Origin: Oscillospiraceae bacterium
GTDB lineage: Bacteria; Bacillota; Clostridia; Oscillospirales; Ruminococcaceae
Assembly: GCA_017521825.1 (NCBI GenBank)
Contig: JAFXBK010000079.1
Location: forward strand, 1-46,296
Length of the DNA stretch: 46,296 nt
Reading direction: 5' to 3'
Below, piece after piece: positions 1 to 9,237 of the stretch (the stretch's first letter is position 1; each line of letters opens with the position of its first letter). The notes under the pieces were generated by a model. It made no database searches. It worked only from the letters and a program-made list of their open reading frames with translations, and had not been told where the DNA came from. Made by a program: the position numbers and the translations under genes.

Positions 1-126
1 CTCTGTTGCACTCTCCCTGGGGTCACCCCCGGCTGCCGTTAGCAGCTACCCTTGCCCTTGGAGCCCGGACTTTCCTCGCGCGCGTCCTTTCGGAACTGCG
101 TCCGCTGCCGTCCTTTCCGCTCACGG
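1..126 (-). ncRNA. rnpB: RNase P RNA, 5' part (runs off the left edge)
   Basis: Read on the minus strand, 77 down to 60 gives GAGGAAAGTCCGGGCTCC, the nearly universal 5' core of bacterial class A RNase P RNA. It is followed by an AAGGGCAAGGGTAGC stretch and, at positions 17-1, by GGGAGAGTGCAACAGAG, the family's AGTGCAACAGAG block. RNase P removes the 5' leaders of pre-tRNAs. Only about a third of the usual 350-400 nt is present. A consensus promoter ends just upstream and sets the 5' end near 126. Confidence 0.93.
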
Positions 127-132
127 GTTAAT

Positions 133-161
133 ATTATAAACTATCCGGAGAATTATGTCAA
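133..161 (-). promoter_or_regulatory. sigma-A promoter of rnpB
   Basis: On the minus strand a -35 TTGACA (complement of 156-161) is separated by exactly 17 bases from a -10 TATAAT (complement of 133-138). Transcription would start near 126, which matches the RNase P RNA 5' end. Confidence 0.85.
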
Positions 162-167
162 ATATTA

Positions 168-316
168 ATTGCCTTCCCGGAGGGGAAGGTGGCATTTCCA
201 AAGGAAATGACGGAAGAGGGATCAACAGGTGACGCGGAGCGCTTATCCAAAATGGTCAGGGATTATCCCTCCCCGGTCTGCTTCGCAGACAGCTCACCCT
301 CTGGGGAGCCATTTAC
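168..316. repeat. palindromic REP/MITE-like repeat
   Basis: The stretch has partly complementary ends. A left part carries CCTTCCCGGAGGGGAAGG and a right part carries GGTCTGCTTCGCAGAC and CCCTCTGGGGAGCC. There is no open frame. This is the look of the short palindromic intergenic repeats common in clostridial genomes. It lies between rnpB and gdhA. Only one copy is seen here, so the repeat status rests on its form and not on a second copy. Confidence 0.5.
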
Positions 317-346
317 AAAAAATTCTGAAATTTTTGTCAAATAATC

Positions 347-375
347 TTGCAATTTAAAGCATTAAAGCATATAAT
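347..375 (+). promoter_or_regulatory. sigma-A promoter of gdhA
   Basis: TTGCAA at 347-352, a 17-base spacer and TATAAT at 370-375. The start codon of gdhA is 37 bases beyond the -10 box. Confidence 0.8.
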
Positions 376-405
376 TAGGTATATTCTATTTTTATGGGAG
401 GGTAA

Positions 406-1761
<1,356 letters not shown>

Positions 1762-1784
1762 TATATTGTATATATTATAAAGAA

Positions 1785-1814
1785 AAATCCGTGCCTTCCG
1801 GCACGGATTTTTTT
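1785..1814 (+). terminator. intrinsic terminator of gdhA
   Basis: An 11-bp stem AAATCCGTGCC / GGCACGGATTT with a TTCC loop, followed by a run of T. Confidence 0.9.
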
Positions 1815-1927
1815 CTTTTTTAAAATAAATTTTCTTAAACCGCAAAAAACGCCCAAAAAATCGCAAAAATGTTGATATTATACAAACAAAGATAAAAAAG
1901 CTTGTTGATTCTAACACCGGTTAAAAG

Positions 1928-1956
1928 TTGAAAAATATCAACAAAAATTGTAAAAT
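1928..1956 (+). promoter_or_regulatory. sigma-A promoter of the 75-residue gene
   Basis: TTGAAA at 1928-1933, a 17-base spacer and TAAAAT at 1951-1956, placed 40 bases before the next start codon. Confidence 0.65.
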
Positions 1957-1995
1957 ATTGGATGTAAGTTTGGTTTTGAGGGGAGAAATTCTTTA

Positions 1996-2223
1996 ATGAA
2001 TGACGGAGAGATAAATCCAAAATATGAAGTTGTTTCGGAAGCGGATACATTCGGAATTTTCGGAAGGGAAGAAAAAACGGGCGAAAGCGTTTTGGTAAAA
2101 AAGGTTTCGCCGGAGGCGGAAACGGTTTTTCGCCTTGCGGAAATTCTGAACAAAAACAGGGTTTCGGTTCACCACGCAAAAGATGTTTTAAGGGATCTGG
2201 TTCTGGAACCGCTTCTTAAATAA
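1996..2223 (+). CDS. small protein of unknown function (DUF6514-like)
   Basis: This encodes 75 residues after a GAGGGGAGAA ribosome binding site, with its own promoter and terminator, so it is a real monocistronic gene. There is no signal peptide and no membrane segment. The layout resembles the short clostridial DUF6514 proteins: a central FGIFG strand, then a helix, and a C-terminal segment VHHAKDVLRDLVLEPL recalling their Hx-DV-D tail. That assignment is from memory of the pattern and is tentative. The function is unknown. Confidence 0.75.
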   Translation: MNDGEINPKYEVVSEADTFGIFGREEKTGESVLVKKVSPEAETVFRLAEILNKNRVSVHHAKDVLRDLVLEPLLK

Positions 2224-2258
2224 AAGAGCAGGCACCGCATTGGGTGCCTGCTCTTTTA
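2223..2258. terminator. bidirectional intrinsic terminator
   Basis: AAAGAGCAGGCACC / GGTGCCTGCTCTTT stem with A/T runs on both sides. It serves the small gene on the plus strand and the convergent rnf-associated genes on the minus strand. Confidence 0.9.
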
Positions 2259-2259
2259 T

Positions 2260-2754
2260 TTAAATTCTTATGTTTTTAAACCTGTTGATAACAAGCCCGG
2301 AAACAATTCCGATAACAACGCCGGTTGCCGTTCCGGTAATTATGAGAACGGGAAGATAAAGGGCAATCTGCTCCGTTCCAAGAAGGATAACCGCCATAAT
2401 TATCTGTCCAACGTTATGCATAATTCCGCCGGCGATGGAAACGCCGATAACGGAAAATTTGTCCGTTTTTTTAAGAATCCACATAATTCCAAGGGAAAGC
2501 ACCGCGCCGGCAATGCTGTAAGCCATTGCCATAACGTTGCTGAAAAGCAGGGAAACAAGTATTACGCGGATAAGCGAAACCAAAATCGCTTCCTTTGTGC
2601 CGATTTTATAAAGCACAAAGATTATAACTATATTTGCAAGGCCCATTTTGATTCCCGGAACCGCAAAGGAAAGGGGAACCAAAGCCTCTATATACGACAT
2701 TATCATCGCAAGGGCAATGGTAAGCCCAAGCATTGCAACTTTTTTTGTTTTCAT
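2260..2754 (-). CDS. Gx transporter family membrane protein
   Basis: This is a 164-residue, very hydrophobic protein with five or six predicted membrane helices. The pattern MLGLTIALAMIMSYIEALVP, then GIKMGLANI and a later GGIMHNVGQ, matches the Gx transporter family (Pfam Hpre_diP_synt_I), sometimes misnamed heptaprenyl diphosphate synthase component I. Members usually sit next to a NusG-domain-II gene, an Rnf complex or ApbE, as here. It follows the NusG-domain-II gene by 9 bp and ends at a shared terminator. The transported substrate is unknown. Confidence 0.85.
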   Translation of the reverse strand: MKTKKVAMLGLTIALAMIMSYIEALVPLSFAVPGIKMGLANIVIIFVLYKIGTKEAILVSLIRVILVSLLFSNVMAMAYSIAGAVLSLGIMWILKKTDKFSVIGVSIAGGIMHNVGQIIMAVILLGTEQIALYLPVLIITGTATGVVIGIVSGLVINRFKNIRI

Positions 2755-2763
2755 ATTTTCCTT

Positions 2764-3147
2764 TTAAGACACAAAGTCAACTTCGGCTTCGTCTTCGCCG
2801 TCGATAGTAATTACTGTTTTGTTCGGAAGGCAGGTGATTGCCTCGCCGGTTTTGCTTATTGCGCGCTGGTCAACGCAAACGTGGTCCGGGCAGGAAGCTT
2901 CGATAATATCCGCCTTGCCGTTTTTAATAACAAGAATATTGTATCCGCCGTTTTCGGATTCAAGGCGGATTTCCGCATCTTCCGCTAAGGAATATTTTGC
3001 GGTTTCGGTACCGTTTACCGTAACAACGGCAAAGGAACCGTCTTTTTTCAAAAGCTCGGTCGCGAGCCAGATTCCCGCGGCAAGAATTATTACCGCAAGG
3101 CCGAGAATCAAATCGTTTCTGGTTTTCTTATCTTTAAACATATCCAT
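2764..3147 (-). CDS. membrane-anchored NusG domain II protein
   Basis: This protein has a short cytoplasmic start, one membrane helix (about residues 12-33) and an extracytoplasmic beta domain. The domain carries the hallmark CPDHVCV segment followed by a second cysteine in ITCLPNKTVI, which is typical of stand-alone NusG_II proteins. These are not transcription factors and their role is unknown. They recur with Gx transporters, ApbE and Rnf. The first ATG (3147) is preferred over an in-frame TTG just before it. Neither has a convincing Shine-Dalgarno site. A hairpin separates the gene from rnfB, so it may be expressed by readthrough from the rnf operon. Confidence 0.85.
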   Translation of the reverse strand: MDMFKDKKTRNDLILGLAVIILAAGIWLATELLKKDGSFAVVTVNGTETAKYSLAEDAEIRLESENGGYNILVIKNGKADIIEASCPDHVCVDQRAISKTGEAITCLPNKTVITIDGEDEAEVDFVS

Positions 3148-3161
3148 CAAAAATTAATTTT

Positions 3162-3193
3162 ACGCTCCGCCGCTTTTAATTGCGGCGGAGCGT
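3162..3193 (-). terminator. hairpin between rnfB and the NusG_II gene
   Basis: A 12- to 13-bp GC-rich stem (ACGCTCCGCCGC / GCGGCGGAGCGT) lies in the 67-bp gap. In the minus direction it is followed by AAAATTAATTTTT, a weak T tract, so it may be a partial terminator that lowers expression of the two downstream genes. Confidence 0.65.
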
Positions 3194-3214
3194 TTTCCTT
3201 AAAAAGAAATTTAA

Positions 3215-4015
3215 TTATGCTTTAAGCATTTCAAGGCAGCCAACAGGGCAATCGGAAACGCATTTTCCGCAGCCGATGCATTTTTCATAATCAACGGTTG
3301 CAAGGAAGTTTTCAACTTTAATTGCTTCTGCGGGGCAGTTCTTCTGACATTTCATGCAGCCGATACAGCCGTTCTGACATTCCTTACGAACAACAGCGCC
3401 TTTTTCATGGTTAGAGCAGGTGATGACTGCTTTTTCTGCTTTGGGAACAATGGAAATAAGGTGGTTGGGGCATTTTGCAACGCAAAGTCCGCAACCGGCG
3501 CATTTTCTGGGATCAACTTTTGCAACGCCGTTTACAATGCAGATTGCATCGTTATCACAAACGGTTGCACAGTCGCCGCAGCCAAGGCAGCCATAAAGGC
3601 AGGAGCCTTTTCCGCCGTAAAGCATTTTTGCGGCGGCGCAGGAGTTAAGTCCCTGATAAATTTCCTTATAGACCTGTTTGTTGCAGTCACCGCCGCAATG
3701 TACGAAAGCAACAACGGGCTCTGCAGCCTCGGCTTCAACGCCGAGGATTTCGCAGATTGCTTTGGTGGTGCTTTCGCCGCCGGGGCGGCAAAGGTTTGCG
3801 GGAGTTTCGGGGTTTTCGGCAAGAGCTTTTGCATAAGCATCACAGCCGGAAAAACCGCAGGCTCCGCAGTTTGCACCGGGAAGGCAGTCACGAACTTCGC
3901 CTTCAACCGGGTTTACTTTAACTCCCATGAAATGGGACGCAAGGACAAGAAGAAGGGAACATGCAAGGCCGATTCCAGCTACAACAAGTGCAGCGGTAAT
4001 AATAACATCAGTCAT
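3215..4015 (-). CDS. rnfB: Rnf complex subunit RnfB (iron-sulfur protein)
   Basis: RnfB is the ferredoxin-accepting subunit of the Rnf complex, which couples reduced ferredoxin:NAD+ oxidoreduction to ion export. The 266 residues start with one membrane anchor (about 4-28). A 4Fe-4S domain follows with the motif DCLPGANCGACGFSGCDAYA. Several ferredoxin-type CxxCxxC clusters come next, including CLGCGDCATVC, CAGCGLCVAKCP, CIGCMKCQKNCP and CIGCGKCVSDCP. This is the last gene of the operon, 14 bp after rnfA, as in other clostridia. Confidence 0.97.
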   Translation of the reverse strand: MTDVIITAALVVAGIGLACSLLLVLASHFMGVKVNPVEGEVRDCLPGANCGACGFSGCDAYAKALAENPETPANLCRPGGESTTKAICEILGVEAEAAEPVVAFVHCGGDCNKQVYKEIYQGLNSCAAAKMLYGGKGSCLYGCLGCGDCATVCDNDAICIVNGVAKVDPRKCAGCGLCVAKCPNHLISIVPKAEKAVITCSNHEKGAVVRKECQNGCIGCMKCQKNCPAEAIKVENFLATVDYEKCIGCGKCVSDCPVGCLEMLKA

Positions 4016-4029
4016 CTTTTATTATCTCC

Positions 4030-4620
4030 TTATGCGAAGAGTTTATCAATAATACCGCCGAAGCCCATGAATGCAACGGAAACGATGGAAGCCGCAACAA
4101 GGGTGATGGGCATGCCTTTGAAGCATTCGGGAGCGTCGGATTCCTCAAGACGGTTTCTTACACCGGCGAAGAGCCACATTGCAAGAAGGAAGCCAAGTCC
4201 GCAGCCAAGGGAGCTTACCATGGACTGGATGAAGTTATATTCATCGGTGATGTTGTTGATGGTAACGCCGAGAACCGCGCAGTTGGTGGTGATAAGAGGA
4301 AGATATACGCCAAGGGATTTGTGAAGTGCGGGGATGAACTTTTTGAGGAAAATTTCAACAAACTGAACAAGAGCCGCAATTACAAGGATGAAAACGATGG
4401 TCTGGAGATATCCGAGACCGTTGGGGTTAAGAAGGTAAGTCTGGATGGGCCAGGTTGCAGCGGTTGCAACAAGCATTACGAAAATAACGGAAACGCCCAT
4501 GCCGACAGCCTGGTCGGATTTTTTGGAAACGCCGAGGAAGGGGCAGATTCCGAGGAATTTGTTGAGAACATAGTTGTCAACAAGAACGGCGCTCATGAGG
4601 ATAACAATAAGTTCTTTCAT
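4030..4620 (-). CDS. rnfA: Rnf complex subunit RnfA
   Basis: This is a 196-residue integral membrane protein with six predicted helices. The half-channel signature DNYVLNKFLGICPFLGVSKK near the N-terminus is typical of RnfA/NqrE. A second conserved Cys lies in TTNCAVLG, in the inverted half; the two cysteines hold the intramembrane iron-sulfur centre between RnfA and RnfE. The stop of rnfE shares bases with the start here, so translation is coupled. Confidence 0.97.
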   Translation of the reverse strand: MKELIVILMSAVLVDNYVLNKFLGICPFLGVSKKSDQAVGMGVSVIFVMLVATAATWPIQTYLLNPNGLGYLQTIVFILVIAALVQFVEIFLKKFIPALHKSLGVYLPLITTNCAVLGVTINNITDEYNFIQSMVSSLGCGLGFLLAMWLFAGVRNRLEESDAPECFKGMPITLVAASIVSVAFMGFGGIIDKLFA

Positions 4621-5303
4621 TATTTATTTTCCTCCTTTGCTTCAGTTTCGCAGTTTTCTTTGTTGCAGAGGGCAGCGTTGGGGCATCCGGCGCAGGAAAG
4701 TTCTTTGTTAGCTTTTTTGCCGGAAAGAACTTTGTTAACAAGAGCGATAAGGCATCCGAAAACAAGGAAGCCGCCGGGAGCTGCGGTCATGATGGAAACT
4801 GCATAGGGTTTAATAGCGGTAAGCTCAATTCCTGCCCAGGTTCCTGCGCCGATAACTTCACGGATGGAACCCATGAGTACGAGTGCAAGGGTAAAGCCAA
4901 GGCCCATGCCGATACCGTCGAGAGCGGAATCAATGATTCCGTTTTTGCGTGCAAACATCTCAGCACGGCCGAGGATGATGCAGTTAACAACGATAAGTGC
5001 AAGGTAAACGCCGAGCATATCGTAAAGATCCGGGAAATATGCCTGCATAAGCATCTGAACAACGGAAACAAAACCTGCGATTACAACGATGTAGCAGGGA
5101 ATTCTTACTTTGTCCGGAATTGCTTTGCGGAGAGCGGAGATTACGATGTTGGAGCAGATAAGAACTGCGGTTGCTGCAACACCCATTGCAAGAGCGGAGA
5201 TAACTCCGGTGGTGGTTGCAAGAGCAGGGCAGGTTCCGAGAAGAAGAACGAGAACGGGGTTCTCTTTAATAATACCTTTAAGAAGAATACCTAATTTTTT
5301 CAT
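4620..5303 (-). CDS. rnfE: Rnf complex subunit RnfE
   Basis: This is the 227-residue membrane partner of RnfA, with six predicted helices. It carries the NPVLVLLLGTCPALATTTG segment and the paired VNCIILGRAE motif, each with the conserved Cys for the intramembrane 2Fe-2S centre. The C-terminus adds a hydrophilic tail with a cluster of cysteines (SCAGCPNAALC), which is unusual for the subunit. Start and stop codons overlap those of rnfG and rnfA. Confidence 0.96.
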   Translation of the reverse strand: MKKLGILLKGIIKENPVLVLLLGTCPALATTTGVISALAMGVAATAVLICSNIVISALRKAIPDKVRIPCYIVVIAGFVSVVQMLMQAYFPDLYDMLGVYLALIVVNCIILGRAEMFARKNGIIDSALDGIGMGLGFTLALVLMGSIREVIGAGTWAGIELTAIKPYAVSIMTAAPGGFLVFGCLIALVNKVLSGKKANKELSCAGCPNAALCNKENCETEAKEENK

Positions 5304-6568
5304 TATGCAACAACCTCCTTAATGAGATTGAAAGCTTCGAAAGCGCTGCGGAAGTTGCTTGCAACTGCGTTAGCGGTCATGGTTGCGCCGGCAACAAGAG
5401 TCATATCGTCGGAATAGGTTGCTTCGGTAAGACCGACAAACTGTGCTCTGTATGCGCTTTCGTCAGTAAGCTGATGTTCAGCGTAATATTCGCCGTGGAT
5501 GATCATTTCGGAGAGAGTTTTGTAAGCAACAACTTCGCCGTTTGCGTTGAAGATTACAAGCATCTTCATTGCTTCGTCGCCATAGCCAAGAGGTTTGGTG
5601 ATTACAACATACTGGGTTTCTTCGCCAACGGTTACGGTAAATGCTGCAACAACGTCGGATTCAACAGCAAGACCTTCAACAGCGGTGATGGCTGCGCCTT
5701 CTTCGAAGGACATAGCAACGGTGGTGGTGTTTGCTTCAAGGTTTTCGGTTGCAATTGCGGGAGCAGCAGCAACAGCAGCGGCAACAGCATCGGTTGCGGT
5801 TGCGGTAACGTCGTTGCCCTCAAGGTCGATTGCTTTTGCAACGCCGAATGCGTTAACGCCGACAACAACAGAACCTGCATCAGTGGAAACAACGTAGATA
5901 TAACCGGCGTCGTTCTTTGCTTTGAATGCCTGGGTGATGGGAGCGGCAACGCCTTCAACAGGAACGGTAACGGGGTTGCCAAGGCTGTTTACACAACCGG
6001 GAAGTGCAAGAGGCATTGCTTCGGCAATAAGCTGTTCTTCACTCTTCTGGCCTGCGGCAACAAGGTTGTTTTCAATAAGAACAGTGAAAGCATCAGTAAT
6101 TGCATCTTTGAATGCGGTGGAGGAGAAGGTGGTTCCTGCAACGGTATCAACGCCGCCGAGAGCGGAGTCCTGGCCGATGTAGGTTGCGGGATAATCCGCA
6201 CCGAAGTCTTTGGATTCATAGTATCCGGTAAGAAGAACGTTGGAAATTTTGCCGTCAGCGCCGATTGCAACGGTGATGCCCATTTCGTCGGAAGAGAACT
6301 GGGTGGTGGTGCCGAGGATCATAACGTGGCCCAGGCCGGAAGTTTCCGCATGAACTTCTTTAACGGTTGCGGGAAGTTCGCCAAGGTTTGCGGTGATGTT
6401 TTCAAAACCGGTTGCTTCGGGCATAACTTCGAGAAGGGAACCGCTTGCTTTTGCGGCTTTGTTTGCTTCGATGATAGGAGCTGTGATGGAGTTGGTATAT
6501 GCAAGAAGAACTGCAACAACAAGGCAGATAGCAGTCAGAACGACTACGCTTTTAATATTTTCTTTCAT
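5303..6568 (-). CDS. rnfG: Rnf complex subunit RnfG with two FMN-binding-type domains
   Basis: RnfG carries a covalent FMN on a threonine outside the membrane. The usual length is about 200 residues; this one has 421. After one membrane helix (about 7-26) there is a first FMN_bind-type domain ending in DTVAGTTFSS (Thr147 at the acceptor position, Ala of the GAT motif replaced by Thr). An Ala/Thr/Val-rich middle section follows. A second domain ends in LVAGATMTANAV, with the canonical acceptor Thr396. The first site may be degenerate or may also be flavinylated. The gene overlaps rnfD and rnfE. The Ala-rich linker is GC-biased but in frame. Confidence 0.93.
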   Translation of the reverse strand: MKENIKSVVVLTAICLVVAVLLAYTNSITAPIIEANKAAKASGSLLEVMPEATGFENITANLGELPATVKEVHAETSGLGHVMILGTTTQFSSDEMGITVAIGADGKISNVLLTGYYESKDFGADYPATYIGQDSALGGVDTVAGTTFSSTAFKDAITDAFTVLIENNLVAAGQKSEEQLIAEAMPLALPGCVNSLGNPVTVPVEGVAAPITQAFKAKNDAGYIYVVSTDAGSVVVGVNAFGVAKAIDLEGNDVTATATDAVAAAVAAAPAIATENLEANTTTVAMSFEEGAAITAVEGLAVESDVVAAFTVTVGEETQYVVITKPLGYGDEAMKMLVIFNANGEVVAYKTLSEMIIHGEYYAEHQLTDESAYRAQFVGLTEATYSDDMTLVAGATMTANAVASNFRSAFEAFNLIKEVVA

Positions 6569-7512
6569 GCTTTAACACCTCCAAACGGTTTTTTCATGGT
6601 CCATTTATCAATATAAGGATTGAGAACGTTCATGAAAAGGATAGAGAAGGAAACGCCTTCCGGATAGCTTCCGTAGAAACGGATAAGGGTGGTGATAACT
6701 GCACAGCCAAGAGCAAAGACGATTTTGCCTTTTGCGGTGCAAGGAGAAGTTACATAGTCGGTTGCCATGAAGATGGCGCCGATAAAGGTACCACCGGAAA
6801 GGGTGTAGTAAAGAGCGGTGGTTACGTCACCGGTGATTGCGAATGCAAGAGCAAAAACAGCGCCGATGAAAACAACCGGGGTGTGCCAGGTGATTACCTT
6901 GCGAACAAGGAGATAAACGAAACCAATGAGAAGTGCTGCTGCGGAAGTTTCGCCAAGAGCACCGCCGCGAATGCCAAGGAACATATCCATAAGGGTTGCT
7001 TCGGGAAGAGTTCCGTTGGGAAGTACGGAAAGGGGAGTTGCATAAGTTGCAACGTCAACGGTTTCTGCAATAGCCTGGGGAGGAACAGCTGCTGCCATGG
7101 TGCCGGTGAATGCGATAAGCATTACAACACGGGCGGTGATTGCAGGGTTTGCAAAGTTGCAGCCAAGTCCGCCGAAGAGGCATTTTACGATTACGATTGC
7201 GATGAAGGAACCGACAACAGCCTGCCAGATGGGAAGGGTTGCGGGAACGTTCATTGCAAGAAGAAGACCGGTAACTACTGCGGAAAAATCACCGACGGTG
7301 GTGCGGCGATGGCAGAGTTTGGTGAAAAGGAATTCGAAAATAACGCAGGAAGCTACGCAAACAGCGCAAAGGATTGCTGCGTCCATTCCGAAGATCACAA
7401 CGCCTGCGATTGCGGCAGGAAGAAGTGCGATAACAACGTCAAGCATGACGTTGGAAGTGGTTCTTTTTCCGTGAACGTGAGGAGATACGGAAACAATAAG
7501 ATTATTTTCCAT
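6565..7512 (-). CDS. rnfD: Rnf complex subunit RnfD
   Basis: This is a 315-residue membrane subunit (NqrB/RnfD family) with about nine helices. It contains the SPHVHGKRTT opening, GGLGCNFANPA and the covalent FMN site in DVATYATPL, with Thr159 at the acceptor position. The residue before Ala in the flavinylation motif is Tyr and not the usual Gly. The C-terminal YPEGVSFSILFMN is standard for the family. FMN attachment would need ApbE, which is encoded at 10458. Confidence 0.97.
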   Translation of the reverse strand: MENNLIVSVSPHVHGKRTTSNVMLDVVIALLPAAIAGVVIFGMDAAILCAVCVASCVIFEFLFTKLCHRRTTVGDFSAVVTGLLLAMNVPATLPIWQAVVGSFIAIVIVKCLFGGLGCNFANPAITARVVMLIAFTGTMAAAVPPQAIAETVDVATYATPLSVLPNGTLPEATLMDMFLGIRGGALGETSAAALLIGFVYLLVRKVITWHTPVVFIGAVFALAFAITGDVTTALYYTLSGGTFIGAIFMATDYVTSPCTAKGKIVFALGCAVITTLIRFYGSYPEGVSFSILFMNVLNPYIDKWTMKKPFGGVKA

Positions 7513-8852
7513 TATTTATTTTCCTCCTCTTTCTTTTTCTGTTCAGCAAGCTTGGTCTGGTAAGCGCGAAGCTCTGCCTTTGCAAGTTTGTTTCTGTGAA
7601 CGATCATGCGGTGTGCAGGGCAAACAAAAACGCATGCGCCGCATTCCATGCAGATGTTAACTTTGGTTTTTGCAATTTCTGCGCCGTCGCCGGAAGCAAG
7701 AGCTTTTGCAATTTCGGGCGGGTTAAGGTTAAGCGGGCAGTGGTTGATGCAGTTGCCGCAGTGGATGCAGGGGGTTTCGTCGGGAAGAGTTGCATCTTTG
7801 TCGTTGAAGGCAAGGATTGCGTTGGTGTTCTTGAGGATCGGTTCATCAAGAGTGGGAACAGCAATACCCATCATCGGGCCGCCGTACATAACTTTTCTGG
7901 GTTCTTCTTTGAAACCGCCGCAGAAATCGAATACGTCTTTCATGGAAGTACCGATAGGTGCGATTACGTTTTTGGGAGTTGCAACAGCGGAACCGTCAAC
8001 GGTAAGGCATTTTTCAACAAGGGGCATACCGGTTCTTACGTATTCGGCGATGCAAGCAAGGGTGGTTACGTTCATAACAATGCAGCCGACATCGAGCGGA
8101 AGTTTGCCTTCCGGAACGGTTTTGCCGGTGGTGTTGTAAATAAGAACTTTTTCACCGCCCTGGGGATAAGCCGCGGGCATGGGTTTAACAACGATTGCGC
8201 TGTCTTTTTTGGAAAGTTCCTGCATTGCTTTGATTGCCTGGGGTTTGTTATCTTCGATGCCGATGATAACTTTTTTTACGCCGAGATATTTTTCGAGAAG
8301 CTGGATGCCTTCGAAAATATCGTCAGCTCTGTCGGTCATGGTAAGGGTATCAGCGGTGATGTAAGGTTCGCATTCCGCGCCGTTGAGAACAACTTCCTGA
8401 ACCTGGGAAAGGTCTTTAACGGAAAGTTTTACAAAGGTGGGGAATCCTGCGCCGCCGAGACCGACGATTCCGCTTGCGCGGACAGCCGCTACGAATTCTT
8501 CGTAATTGGTAACGGTGGGGGGAACAACGCTTTCGTGAGCGCGCATTTCGCCGTCGGATTCGATGGTGATTGCGGTCATGGTGCCGCCGTTGCTGTTAGG
8601 CATGGTGTCGATTTTTTTAACAGTACCGGAAACAGAAGCATGAACGGGTGCGGAAATAAATCCTGCAGCTTCGCCGATTATCTGACCGACGCCAACGGTA
8701 TCCCCAACGTTAACAACGGGCTTTGCGGGAGCACCGATGTGCTGTGCCATGGGGATTACAACAGTTTTCGGAATAGGCATGCGTTCCGGATGGCAGTCAG
8801 CGGTATGCTTTCTGTGGGGAACGTGGACGCCTTTGATGCCGAAAAGGGACAT
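7512..8852 (-). CDS. rnfC: Rnf complex subunit RnfC (NADH-binding)
   Basis: RnfC is the peripheral subunit that reacts with NAD(H). The protein has an N-terminal lipoyl-like barrel and a central FMN/NADH domain with GLGGAGFPT and LNGAECEPYI. Two 4Fe-4S motifs follow (CIHCGNCINHCP and CMECGACVFVCP), then a charged C-terminal tail. The start is taken as ATG at 8852, nine bases after AGAGG; an in-frame TTG at 8858 lacks that spacing. It is the first gene of the operon in the usual order C-D-G-E-A-B. Confidence 0.97.
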   Translation of the reverse strand: MSLFGIKGVHVPHRKHTADCHPERMPIPKTVVIPMAQHIGAPAKPVVNVGDTVGVGQIIGEAAGFISAPVHASVSGTVKKIDTMPNSNGGTMTAITIESDGEMRAHESVVPPTVTNYEEFVAAVRASGIVGLGGAGFPTFVKLSVKDLSQVQEVVLNGAECEPYITADTLTMTDRADDIFEGIQLLEKYLGVKKVIIGIEDNKPQAIKAMQELSKKDSAIVVKPMPAAYPQGGEKVLIYNTTGKTVPEGKLPLDVGCIVMNVTTLACIAEYVRTGMPLVEKCLTVDGSAVATPKNVIAPIGTSMKDVFDFCGGFKEEPRKVMYGGPMMGIAVPTLDEPILKNTNAILAFNDKDATLPDETPCIHCGNCINHCPLNLNPPEIAKALASGDGAEIAKTKVNICMECGACVFVCPAHRMIVHRNKLAKAELRAYQTKLAEQKKKEEENK

Positions 8853-8933
8853 GGACAAAAACCTCTTTTCTATTTCTGCGTTCTTTTGGTTTGTTTATTT
8901 TTTGACATTATACAGTCAATTTAAACCGAGTAT

Positions 8934-8963
8934 ATTATATTACAACCCTTATTTAAAAGTCAA
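8934..8963 (-). promoter_or_regulatory. promoter of the rnf operon
   Basis: Minus strand: -35 TTGACT (complement of 8958-8963), 18-base spacer, -10 TATAAT (complement of 8934-8939). The remaining sequence from about 8964 to 9142 is very A/T-rich, and I see no gene or clear operator in it. Confidence 0.7.
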
Positions 8964-9142
8964 TTAGTAATTTCTACTTATTACAACATTTTAATACACT
9001 TTTTTTGGGGAATTCGACAAAAATATTTCTGGAAATTTGTGGGAAAAGACGGAAAAAGAGGTTTTTTAGTGCAATTTGAAAAAAATTATTCCAAAATTGC
9101 GAAAAAAATATGTTATTTTACGATAAATTGTTAACATTACGC

Positions 9143-9171
9143 TTGACAAACCCATTTCCTGTGGCTATAAT
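9143..9171 (+). promoter_or_regulatory. consensus sigma-A promoter of the PplA-like lipoprotein
   Basis: A perfect TTGACA (9143-9148), 17-base spacer and perfect TATAAT (9166-9171). It is one of the strongest-looking promoters in the window and fits the highly biased codon use of the gene behind it. The leader of about 60 nt contains a short inverted repeat (TTACGGCGTAAAACCGTAA). Confidence 0.9.
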
Positions 9172-9237
9172 ATATGCTGAATTACGGCGTAAAACCGTAA
9201 TAAAAAAAGAAAAAATTGAAAGTTGGGAGTATTTATT

